Shown one piece after another: positions 40,638-47,955 of a stretch of 64,000 nt of DNA. This DNA comes from Variovorax paradoxus (GTDB lineage Bacteria > Pseudomonadota > Gammaproteobacteria > Burkholderiales > Burkholderiaceae_C): contig NZ_LR743507.1 of the NCBI RefSeq assembly GCF_902712855.1, positions 1,412,001 through 1,476,000 on the forward strand, read 5' to 3'. Position 1 is the first letter of the stretch, and every line of letters begins with the position of its first letter. Made by a program: the position numbers and the translations under genes. The notes below the pieces were generated by a model. That model saw only the letters and a program-made list of their open reading frames with translations. It had not been told where the DNA came from and did not search any database.

Positions 40638-41569
40638 AGCTGTCGATCGTTGCAACCCTTTATCAATCCGCGGCCTACATCAACGAGTTCTGCCTTCGTG
40701 CGGGAACTGCCGCGCAGCAGATCGCTGGCGACGACTACGAGATCGTGCTCGTCAACGACGGGTCGCCAGACAACAGCCTCGATGTCGCCGTGCAGCTCAC
40801 ACAGGTCGACAGCCATGTGGTGGTGGTCGACCTGTCGCGCAATTTCGGGCACCACAAGGCCATGATGACCGGCTTGGCCGCAGCGCATGGCGAGCGCGTG
40901 TTCCTGATCGACAGCGACCTCGAGGAAGAGCCGGAATGGCTGACCTCGTTCGCGGCGCAGATGGAAGCCGATGAGTCGGACGTGGTTTACGGCGTGCAGG
41001 CCGAGCGCCGTGGTGGCTTCATCGAGCAGATCACCGGCACGTTGTTCTACAAGCTCTTTCGCACGCTGACCGGAATCGTTCAGCCGAGCAACATCGTCAC
41101 CGCGCGGTTGATGACGCGGCGCTATGTCGATGCCCTGCTGTTGCACGAAGAGCGTGAGTTGAACATCGGTGGCTTGTGGGTCATCACCGGTTTCGGGCAG
41201 TCGCAACAGGTCGTTCGCAAGCATGCGACCAGTCCAACGACCTATTCGCTGTCGCGAAAGTTCAGCCACTTGGTCAACGCGATCACGTCGTTCAGCAGCC
41301 TGCCGCTGGTTTTCACGTTCTATTCGGGGCTGTTGATTTCCCTTTCGGCGCTTGTTTACATCATGTATCTGGCGCTTCGCTACTTCTTCGGTGCTTCGGC
41401 ACCGAGCGGATACACGTCGATTATTGCGTCGATCTGGTTCTTCTCGGGCCTGATCGTCTTCTTTCTGGGTGTCCAGGGCATCTACATCGCAAAAATCTTC
41501 TCCGAGGTGAAACGCAGGCCTTACACGATCGTACGGCAGGTCTATGCGCATCCCAAGGCTCAGCGTTAA
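40634..41569 (+). CDS. GT2 glycosyltransferase, DPM1/GtrB-like with C-terminal TM helices
   Basis: Family 2 glycosyltransferase of 311 residues: LSIVATLYQSAAYINEF, VLVNDGSPDNSLD (about residues 38-50), NFGHHKAMMTGLAAAHGERVF and the DxD region LIDSDLEEEPEWL (about 91-103). Two membrane helices at about 228-255 and 262-290 match GtrB/DPM1-like polyprenyl-phosphate glucose or mannose synthases. A GtrA-type flippase is not seen next to it, but two half-size EamA proteins are encoded 9-18 kb away. It is coupled to the WbqC gene upstream and closely followed by a methyltransferase gene. Confidence 0.88.
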   Translation: MKLSIVATLYQSAAYINEFCLRAGTAAQQIAGDDYEIVLVNDGSPDNSLDVAVQLTQVDSHVVVVDLSRNFGHHKAMMTGLAAAHGERVFLIDSDLEEEPEWLTSFAAQMEADESDVVYGVQAERRGGFIEQITGTLFYKLFRTLTGIVQPSNIVTARLMTRRYVDALLLHEERELNIGGLWVITGFGQSQQVVRKHATSPTTYSLSRKFSHLVNAITSFSSLPLVFTFYSGLLISLSALVYIMYLALRYFFGASAPSGYTSIIASIWFFSGLIVFFLGVQGIYIAKIFSEVKRRPYTIVRQVYAHPKAQR

Positions 41570-41576
41570 CCGTCCC

Positions 41577-42221
41577 ATGACCATGAAACAAGACCCACGG
41601 CAAACGCTGCTCTCCGAAGTGGCGGATTACTACACCGGCAAGCTCGCCGAATTCGGCGAGAGTCCGCGCGGCGTGGATTGGAATGGCGAAGAGGGGCAAA
41701 TGCTGCGCTTCAAGCAACTGTGCAAGGTGATCGACGCCGACGCCCCCTTTTCGCTGAATGATTTGGGCTGTGGTTATGGCGCTCTCTGCGATTTTTTAGT
41801 GCCGCGTTTCAAGTCGTTCGAATATATAGGTATCGATGTGTCCGAGGCCATGGTGCGTGCGGCCGAACAGAGGCATCTCAGCAAGCCGAATGCGCGCTTC
41901 GTCATCGCGAGCGAAGCTGATAAGGTTGCAGACTACAGTGTTGCCAGCGGCATCTTCAATGTTCGGCTGGGCCGCTCCGACGCCGAGTGGCAAGCCTATG
42001 CAGAGGCCACGCTTGACGCGTTGCACCGCACGAGCGCCAAAGGCTTCGCATTCAACTGTCTGACTTCCTATTCGGACAAGGACAGGATGCGAGCCGATCT
42101 CTATTACGCAGACCCGCTTGCATTGTTCGACCTGTGTAAGTGCCGATATTCACGCAACGTCGCCTTGATGCACGACTACGGCCTGTACGAGTTCACGATG
42201 ATCGTGCGAAAGATGCCATGA
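41577..42221 (+). CDS. Class I SAM-dependent methyltransferase
   Basis: Methyltransferase of 214 residues. The SAM pocket is SLNDLGCGYGALCDFL (about residues 59-74), with YIGIDVSEAMVRAA at strand 2 (about 81-94) and the tail YGLYEFTMIVRK. It starts MTMKQDPRQTLLSEVADYYTGKL; the second ATG at 41583 is an alternative. Its 3' end overlaps the NeuD-like acyltransferase start (ATGA), and WecE follows, so it may methylate the same amino sugar pathway or a finished chain end. Substrate not readable from sequence. Confidence 0.85.
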   Translation: MTMKQDPRQTLLSEVADYYTGKLAEFGESPRGVDWNGEEGQMLRFKQLCKVIDADAPFSLNDLGCGYGALCDFLVPRFKSFEYIGIDVSEAMVRAAEQRHLSKPNARFVIASEADKVADYSVASGIFNVRLGRSDAEWQAYAEATLDALHRTSAKGFAFNCLTSYSDKDRMRADLYYADPLALFDLCKCRYSRNVALMHDYGLYEFTMIVRKMP

Positions 42222-42886
42222 AAACGAAGAAGTTGGTCATTTTCGGCTGCGGAGATATCGGTCAGCTCGCGCACTACTATTTCAGTTCGGATTCCGACTA
42301 CGAGGTCGTGGCCTTCACGGTCGATGCGGCCTTCGTGCCCGGGCCGGAATTCTGCGGTCTGCCTGTGGTGCCGTTCGAAGAACTCGCTGCCCGCCATCCC
42401 TCCGCGGAGGTCGAGGTGTTCGTGGCACTCAGTTACTCGAAGCTCAACGCGGTGCGAAAAGAAAAGTACCTTGGCGTCAAAGCGCTGGGGTATTCGCTCG
42501 CGAGCTTCGTCAGTTCCTATGCGACTGTGCTCAACCAGGGGCGCATCGGCGAGAACTGCTTCATCTTCGAGGACAACACGATCCAGCCCTTCGTCACGAT
42601 AGGCAACAACGTGACCTTGTGGAGCGGTAATCACATCGGCCATCACTCGACGATTGGCGATCACTGCTTCATTGCTTCCCATGCGGTTGTATCAGGCGGC
42701 GTCGAGATCGCTGAACAGTGCTTCATTGGCGTGAATGCCACTCTGCGCGATCACATCAAGGTCGGTGCGCGCTGCGTGGTAGGTGCCGGTGCATTGCTGT
42801 TGTCCGACGCCGAGCCCGAAGGGGTCTACATCGGCGCGGCAACGGAGCGCTCCAAAGTGCCAAGCACCAGGCTGCGGGGCATCTGA
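42218..42886 (+). CDS. NeuD/PglD-like sugar acyltransferase (left-handed beta helix)
   Basis: Protein of 222 residues. An N-terminal Rossmann-like part (LVIFGCGDIGQLAHYYFSSD) is joined to hexapeptide repeats from about residue 100: GRIGENCFIFEDNTIQPFVTI, GNNVTLWSGNHIGHHSTIGDH and CFIGVNATLRDHIKVGARCVVGAGALL (each in parts). PglD-type enzymes N-acetylate UDP- or dTDP-4-amino sugars with acetyl-CoA, using the catalytic His in the GHHSTIGDH region. Followed by wecE, it most likely acylates dTDP-4-amino-4,6-dideoxygalactose. It is coupled to the methyltransferase upstream. Confidence 0.88.
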   Translation: MKTKKLVIFGCGDIGQLAHYYFSSDSDYEVVAFTVDAAFVPGPEFCGLPVVPFEELAARHPSAEVEVFVALSYSKLNAVRKEKYLGVKALGYSLASFVSSYATVLNQGRIGENCFIFEDNTIQPFVTIGNNVTLWSGNHIGHHSTIGDHCFIASHAVVSGGVEIAEQCFIGVNATLRDHIKVGARCVVGAGALLLSDAEPEGVYIGAATERSKVPSTRLRGI

Positions 42887-42972
42887 TCTGAAATGGCACT
42901 GCTGCCCAAATATTCGCAATCAATGCAAACGGGTGGAAAAAGAAGCCCTGTGGCACAAAGGAGCCTGACCCT

Positions 42973-44115
42973 GTGAACGACCAACGCATCCCCTTCAACT
43001 GGCCGCACATGACCGGCAAGGAACTCTTCTATATCGCGGAGGCCCACTTCAACGGTCGCCTTGCTGGAGACGGCCCGTTCACCAAGCGTTGCCACGCCTG
43101 GCTCGAAGAGCGTACCGGCTGCTCGAAGGCGCTGCTCACGCACTCGTGCACCGCGGCGTTGGAAATGGGCGCATTGCTGTTGGACATCAAGCCCGGCGAC
43201 GAAATCATCATGCCGTCCTATACCTTCGTGTCGACGGCCAATGCGTTCGTGCTACGCGGCGGGGTGCCGGTGTTCGTCGACATCCGCGAGGATACGCTGA
43301 ACCTTGACGAAAAGCTCATCGAGTCGGCCATCACGCCGCGCACCAAGGCGATCGCACCGGTGCACTATGCCGGCGTCGCCTGTGAAATGGACACGATCAT
43401 GGCCATCGCCGCGCGGCATGACCTCAAGGTCGTGGAGGATGCGGCCCAAGGCGTGATGTCGACCTACAAAGGCCGCGCGTTGGGTTCCATCGGGCACTTT
43501 GGCGCGTACAGCTTCCACGAGACCAAGAACGTGATTGCGGGTGAGGGCGGTGCGCTGCTCGTGAACGATCCGGCGGCCGCGCTGCGGGCGGAGGTCATCC
43601 GTGAAAAGGGCACCGATCGCAGCCGTTTCTTTCGCGGCGAGGTCGACAAGTACACGTGGCAGGAGGTGGGGTCGTCATTCCTGCCGGGTGAACTGATCGC
43701 CGCATTCCTGTGGGCCCAGCTTGAAGAAGCCGACCGTGTCACGCATGCGCGCCTCGCCGCATGGGACCGCTACAACACGATGCTGGAGCCGCTTGAGCGC
43801 CGCGGCATGCTCCGACGGCCAATCATTCCGGAAGAATGCGTTCATAACGGACACATGTATTACGTACTGCTTGCAGACGGTTTCGACCGGCAGCGACTTC
43901 TGGACGAATTCAAGGCAAACGACATCAATTCGGTGTTCCACTACGTACCTCTGCACTCGTCGCCTGCCGGCCGGCGCTATGGACGGGCCCATGGCGACAC
44001 GTTGAGCATCACCGATTCGCAGTCGGAGCGTCTGGTTCGCCTTCCATTGTGGGTAGGCCTGACCGAGCAGCAGCAGGACAGGGTGCTTGCCGTGTTGGAA
44101 GCTACGCTGAAGTGA
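42973..44115 (+). CDS. wecE: dTDP-4-amino-4,6-dideoxygalactose transaminase
   Basis: Aminotransferase of 380 residues converting dTDP-4-dehydro-6-deoxyglucose to dTDP-Fuc4N with glutamate and PLP. It matches E. coli WecE closely along its length: GDGPFTKRCHAWLEERTG, IIMPSYTFVSTANAFVLRGG, VHYAGVACEMDTIMAIA, EDAAQGVMSTYKGRALGSIG and the PLP lysine in SFHETKN (about K185), then REKGTDRSRFFRGEVDKYTW. It starts at GTG 42973. The substrate comes from RfbB at 15294. It follows a NeuD-like acyltransferase by 86 bases, which suggests the product is N-acylated. Confidence 0.95.
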   Translation: MNDQRIPFNWPHMTGKELFYIAEAHFNGRLAGDGPFTKRCHAWLEERTGCSKALLTHSCTAALEMGALLLDIKPGDEIIMPSYTFVSTANAFVLRGGVPVFVDIREDTLNLDEKLIESAITPRTKAIAPVHYAGVACEMDTIMAIAARHDLKVVEDAAQGVMSTYKGRALGSIGHFGAYSFHETKNVIAGEGGALLVNDPAAALRAEVIREKGTDRSRFFRGEVDKYTWQEVGSSFLPGELIAAFLWAQLEEADRVTHARLAAWDRYNTMLEPLERRGMLRRPIIPEECVHNGHMYYVLLADGFDRQRLLDEFKANDINSVFHYVPLHSSPAGRRYGRAHGDTLSITDSQSERLVRLPLWVGLTEQQQDRVLAVLEATLK

Positions 44116-44150
44116 CGCCGTCTGCCAAGCGTCGCGGACAAGTGTGGCAG

Positions 44151-44173
44151 AAACGCCCATTGCGGGTTTTTTT
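44151..44173 (+). terminator. Possible intrinsic terminator after wecE
   Basis: AAACGCC and GGGTTT can pair around a short loop with one bulged G, followed by seven T. It lies 35 bases after wecE and before gmd, so it may end the WbqC-GT2-methyltransferase-NeuD-WecE transcript. The stem is weak. The rest of the gap to gmd is A/T-rich and probably holds the gmd promoter. Confidence 0.4.
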
Positions 44174-44257
44174 AGGCGCCCGCCATAAAAAGTCGATTGG
44201 TTCATTGCGGCACAATTACGCCGAACGTTTTCCATATAGAGAAATTTCCAACTACCC

Positions 44258-45295
44258 ATGAAGAAAATCGCAGTTGTCACCGGTATCACTGGTCAGGACG
44301 GTGCCTACTTGGCCCAACTCCTGCTGAATAAGGGCTATGTGGTCCATGGCACGTTCCGTCGCACCAGCTCGGTCAACTTCTGGCGGATGGAAGAGTTGGG
44401 GATCCAGGATCACCCCGATCTCAAGTTGGTCGAACATGATCTGACCGACCTTGGCAGTTCGCTCACCCTGATCAAGGACGCCAAGCCGCATGAGGTCTAC
44501 AACCTCGCCGCGCAGAGCTTCGTGGGCGTGAGCTTCAACCAGCCCGATGCCACGGCTCAGATCACAGGCATGGGCGCACTCCATCTGCTGGAGGCCATTC
44601 GCCTGACCGACCGGAGCATTCGTTTTTACCAGGCGTCGACTTCCGAGATGTTCGGGAAGGTGCAGGCGATTCCGCAGGTCGAGGACACTCCGTTCTATCC
44701 GCGTAGCCCCTACGGCGTTGCCAAGCTGTTCGCGCACTGGATGACGATTAACTACCGCGAGAGCTACGACATCTTCGGTGCGAGCGGAATTCTGTTCAAC
44801 CACGAAAGCCCGCTGCGCGGACGCGAGTTCGTCACACGCAAGATCACCGACGCGGTTGCCAAGATCAAGCTAGGCAAACTGGACGTGCTCGAACTCGGCA
44901 ACCTGGGCGCCAAGCGCGATTGGGGTTTTGCTCAGGAATATGTCGAGGGTATGTGGCGCATGTTGCAGGCTGATGAGGCCGACACCTTCATTCTTGCGAC
45001 CAACCGTACCGAGACGGTGCGGAGTTTCGTCGATATGGCGTTCAAAGCCGCGGGTTATGAGCTTCGGTTCGAAGGAGAAGAACACACCGAGGTGGGCATC
45101 GATGTCGCCACCGGCAAGACACTGGTGCGGGTGAATTCCAAGTTCTATAGACCTGCTGAAGTCGAGTTGCTGATTGGCAACCCAGCACGTGCCAAAGAAA
45201 AGCTCGGATGGGAACCCAAGACCACGCTCGAGGAACTGTGCGCGATGATGGTTGAAGCGGATCTTCGCCGTAACAAGCAGGGCTACTCTTTCTGA
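44258..45295 (+). CDS. gmd: GDP-mannose 4,6-dehydratase
   Basis: Extended SDR enzyme of 345 residues converting GDP-D-mannose to GDP-4-dehydro-6-deoxy-D-mannose. The NADP loop is VVTGITGQDGAYLAQLLL (about residues 6-23), followed by RRTSSVNFWR, EVYNLAAQSFVGVSF, the catalytic Thr-Glu region STSEMFGK (about 128-135) and YGVAKLFAHWMTINYRESY, carrying the Tyr-x-x-x-Lys. NHESPLRGREFVTRKIT is another Gmd mark. GDP-mannose would be supplied by ManC (53469-54887). No Rmd, Fcl or Per partner is visible, so the next step is not encoded in this window. Confidence 0.96.
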   Translation: MKKIAVVTGITGQDGAYLAQLLLNKGYVVHGTFRRTSSVNFWRMEELGIQDHPDLKLVEHDLTDLGSSLTLIKDAKPHEVYNLAAQSFVGVSFNQPDATAQITGMGALHLLEAIRLTDRSIRFYQASTSEMFGKVQAIPQVEDTPFYPRSPYGVAKLFAHWMTINYRESYDIFGASGILFNHESPLRGREFVTRKITDAVAKIKLGKLDVLELGNLGAKRDWGFAQEYVEGMWRMLQADEADTFILATNRTETVRSFVDMAFKAAGYELRFEGEEHTEVGIDVATGKTLVRVNSKFYRPAEVELLIGNPARAKEKLGWEPKTTLEELCAMMVEADLRRNKQGYSF

Positions 45296-45374
45296 CTGCT
45301 TTGCAGCCGATCGTGCCTCTTCGAGTTTTTACAGCGCGGAGCAGGCGCATCAAGACGCCCACAGTGGAGAAGAT

Positions 45375-47915
45375 TTGATCAACGAATTCAAGCAGGCTGT
45401 CCGGCTTTCCAAGAAGGCGCTGCGCGTCCTCGGAATCAGCGCACGTCACACCGCATCGGATGTCCGTGCGATTCAGGAAGGCGGCTTTTTCGATGCCGAC
45501 TTCTATCTAAAAGAGTACCCGGCGGTGGCCTCCAGCGGCAAGGATCCGCTCAAGCACTATCTGGTGCACGGCTGGAAAGACGGCCTGGAGCCGTCGCCTA
45601 ACTTCTCTGTGCGGGCCTACATGGCCGAGAACCCTGATCTACGCAAGGTAAACCTGAATCCTCTCGTGCATTGGGTGCGTTTTGGTCGCCATGAGGGCCG
45701 AGTTCTGCCTACCGCACCACATGCAGAGCCGCTTTGGTCAGATGAGGAAGGCCGACGCTATCCTCTGCCGGATGACGTGGTGCAGTACGCGCTGATGGCT
45801 GGCAAGGCGTATTTCGCAGGAGCCGGTTTTGATTTCGCGCAGCGAGAAGCGGGTGACACCGTGCAGGCCGCAGCCAAGGCAATGGCTGCGAAAACACCGC
45901 TATTGCAGGTGACGACGGCTGCACCCAAGGTGTCGATCATCATTCCGGTCTACGGGCAAACGCATTTCGTGCTCAATTGCCTCGACTCGCTCGCGAAGCT
46001 GCGTTCGAAACACTCGGTTGAAATCATCGTCGCCGACGACGCCTCGCCGGTGGCGTCGCGCGTGGACGTACTGAAGGTCATTCCGTGGATCCGCTATGAG
46101 CGGCGCGCCGAGAACGGCGGTTTTCTTGAGTGCTGCAACTCCGCGGTGCAACTGGCGAACGGTGAATTCGTAGTTCTCCTGAACAGCGATACCCGCGTGG
46201 TTGAGGGCTGGCTCGACGAATTGGTCGACGCCTTCATGCTCTTCCCTAAAGCCGGCATGGTTGGCTCTAAGCTCTTCAACGACGACGGAACGTTGCAAGA
46301 GGCGGGTGGCATCTTCTGGCGCGACGGGTCGGCCCACAACTACGGTCGGAACCAAGATCCCAACTTGCCGCAGTACTGCTTTGCGCGGCAGGCCGATTTC
46401 ATTTCTGGCGCGTCGATCGCGTTGCGCAAGTCGGTGTGGAACGAACTCGGCGGCTTCGACCCGGAATACAAGCCGGCGTACTGCGAGGACGCCGACTTGG
46501 CGTTTCGTTTACGCCGCGTTGGCTACGAGGTCTGGTTCGTGCCGACCTCGCGTGCCATTCACTACGAAGGCATCACCCACGGGCGCGACACCACCAAGGG
46601 CATCAAAGCCTATCAGGTGACGAATTTGGAGAAATTCGCCAAGCGTTTCAGCACCGAACTCAAGGCACACCCGCAGCCGGGCACGAGCTCGATGCGCGCC
46701 GCCAGCTGGCGTGTGCGCCGCAACATCCTTGTGGTGGACGCACTCACGCCAACACCGGACCAAGACTCCGGCTCCATCGTGACCGATGAAGTGATGAGCG
46801 CATACAGGGAATGCGGCTTCGGTGAAAGTTTTTTCCCGGAGCATTCACCTTATTGGTCCAAGAAATACACCGGCGCGCTGCAGCGTCGAGGGGTTTGCTG
46901 CTACTACATGCCCTTTGCATCCGGCATTCCTGCGCTACTCGATATCGACAGCAAATTCGACTACGCGCTGCTGTATCGCTACAACGTTGCGAGTTCGGTT
47001 TATTCGCATCTGCGCAAAAAGGCGCCCAGCACCCGAATTCTGTTTGCCAACGTCGATCTGCATTTCCTGCGAGAAACGCGTGCGGCGGAAACCTCAAACA
47101 CGCCGGAAGCATTGTTTTCCGCCAAGGTCACAAAGAAGCTGGAGCTTGAGATGTTCGCGCAGGCTGATGCCTCGTTCGTTCATACCGAGATCGAGCGCGA
47201 GGTGATCCAGCAGTCGTTGCCGGCACCGCTTGGCAATATGGTCGTGTTGCCATGGATTGCTGACGTATATCGCGACACGCCCGGTTTTGCGAGTCGGTCG
47301 GACATCATGTTCTTGGGCAACTTTCCACATGCGCCCAATGTCGATTCGGTTCTCTATTTCGTCAAGGCGATATGGCCTGCGCTGGAAAGAGAATTGCCGC
47401 CCGAGGCCAAACTGCTCGTCGTTGGTAACAAGCCGCCGCCTGAAGTCGTGGCCTTGGCGTCGGATCGCATCGTGGTCACGGGTTTTGTGGAAGAGCTTGC
47501 GCCGTATTTTCAGACCTCACGCGTCTTTGTTGCACCGCTGCGTTATGGGGCGGGCATCAAGGGCAAGATCGTCACCGCATTGGCGCATGGTGTGCCCAGC
47601 GTGGCAACGGCCGTTGCAGCAGAGGGTATTGCGAATCCGGAAGATGGCCATTTGTCGACGACGGATGACCCTCAACAATTCGCCAGCGAGGTTTTGCGGT
47701 TGTATCGTGACGAGGCTGCATGGCAGGCCATGCGAGAAGCAGGATTGTCGTACGTAGAAGAAAACTACTCGCGTCTCGCGACGTCGAAGATTTGCATGCG
47801 CGCGATGGAGGTGGCCGATCAGACGTGGTTGACCCGGCAGGAACTCAGGTGCCGACGGTCACTTGAGCAGATCATGGCGGAAAATGGTGATTTCGGGCGA
47901 ATAACACCCGCCTGA
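45375..47915 (+). CDS. Bifunctional GT2-GT4 glycosyltransferase with N-terminal repeats
   Basis: Protein of 846 residues from TTG 45375 (GGAGA lies just upstream); an ATG at 45252 would overlap gmd by 44 bases. Residues about 35-115 hold two copies of a tyrosine-rich unit, FFDADFYLKEYPAV...HYLVHGWKDG and RAYMAENPDL...HWVRFGRHEG, common before polysaccharide GT domains. A GT2 domain follows: VSIIIPVYGQTHFVLNCLDSL, VADDASP, LLNSDTRV and YCEDADLAFRLR. The C-terminal 400 residues are a GT4/GT1-like fold with DIMFLGNFPHAPNVDSVLYF and VAPLRYGAGIKGKIVTALAHG. It probably adds two different sugars. Confidence 0.85.
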   Translation: MINEFKQAVRLSKKALRVLGISARHTASDVRAIQEGGFFDADFYLKEYPAVASSGKDPLKHYLVHGWKDGLEPSPNFSVRAYMAENPDLRKVNLNPLVHWVRFGRHEGRVLPTAPHAEPLWSDEEGRRYPLPDDVVQYALMAGKAYFAGAGFDFAQREAGDTVQAAAKAMAAKTPLLQVTTAAPKVSIIIPVYGQTHFVLNCLDSLAKLRSKHSVEIIVADDASPVASRVDVLKVIPWIRYERRAENGGFLECCNSAVQLANGEFVVLLNSDTRVVEGWLDELVDAFMLFPKAGMVGSKLFNDDGTLQEAGGIFWRDGSAHNYGRNQDPNLPQYCFARQADFISGASIALRKSVWNELGGFDPEYKPAYCEDADLAFRLRRVGYEVWFVPTSRAIHYEGITHGRDTTKGIKAYQVTNLEKFAKRFSTELKAHPQPGTSSMRAASWRVRRNILVVDALTPTPDQDSGSIVTDEVMSAYRECGFGESFFPEHSPYWSKKYTGALQRRGVCCYYMPFASGIPALLDIDSKFDYALLYRYNVASSVYSHLRKKAPSTRILFANVDLHFLRETRAAETSNTPEALFSAKVTKKLELEMFAQADASFVHTEIEREVIQQSLPAPLGNMVVLPWIADVYRDTPGFASRSDIMFLGNFPHAPNVDSVLYFVKAIWPALERELPPEAKLLVVGNKPPPEVVALASDRIVVTGFVEELAPYFQTSRVFVAPLRYGAGIKGKIVTALAHGVPSVATAVAAEGIANPEDGHLSTTDDPQQFASEVLRLYRDEAAWQAMREAGLSYVEENYSRLATSKICMRAMEVADQTWLTRQELRCRRSLEQIMAENGDFGRITPA

Positions 47916-47930
47916 GGCGATCGGGTTTTT
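47906..47930 (+). terminator. Intrinsic terminator overlapping the GT2-GT4 stop
   Basis: ACCCG and CGGGT form the outer stem, CCT and AGG an inner pair, and five T follow (47926-47930). The stop codon is within the hairpin. The next glycosyltransferase begins only 25 bases later, so either a separate promoter lies inside this gene or termination is partial. Confidence 0.5.
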
Positions 47931-47955
47931 CTCTCGATTGGCCACGGTGAGTCCC

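Noticed and set aside
42887..42972. Short plus-strand reading frame between the NeuD-like gene and wecE
   Set aside because: Only 86 bases, with no start and ribosome site of its own. It is best read as leader sequence for wecE.
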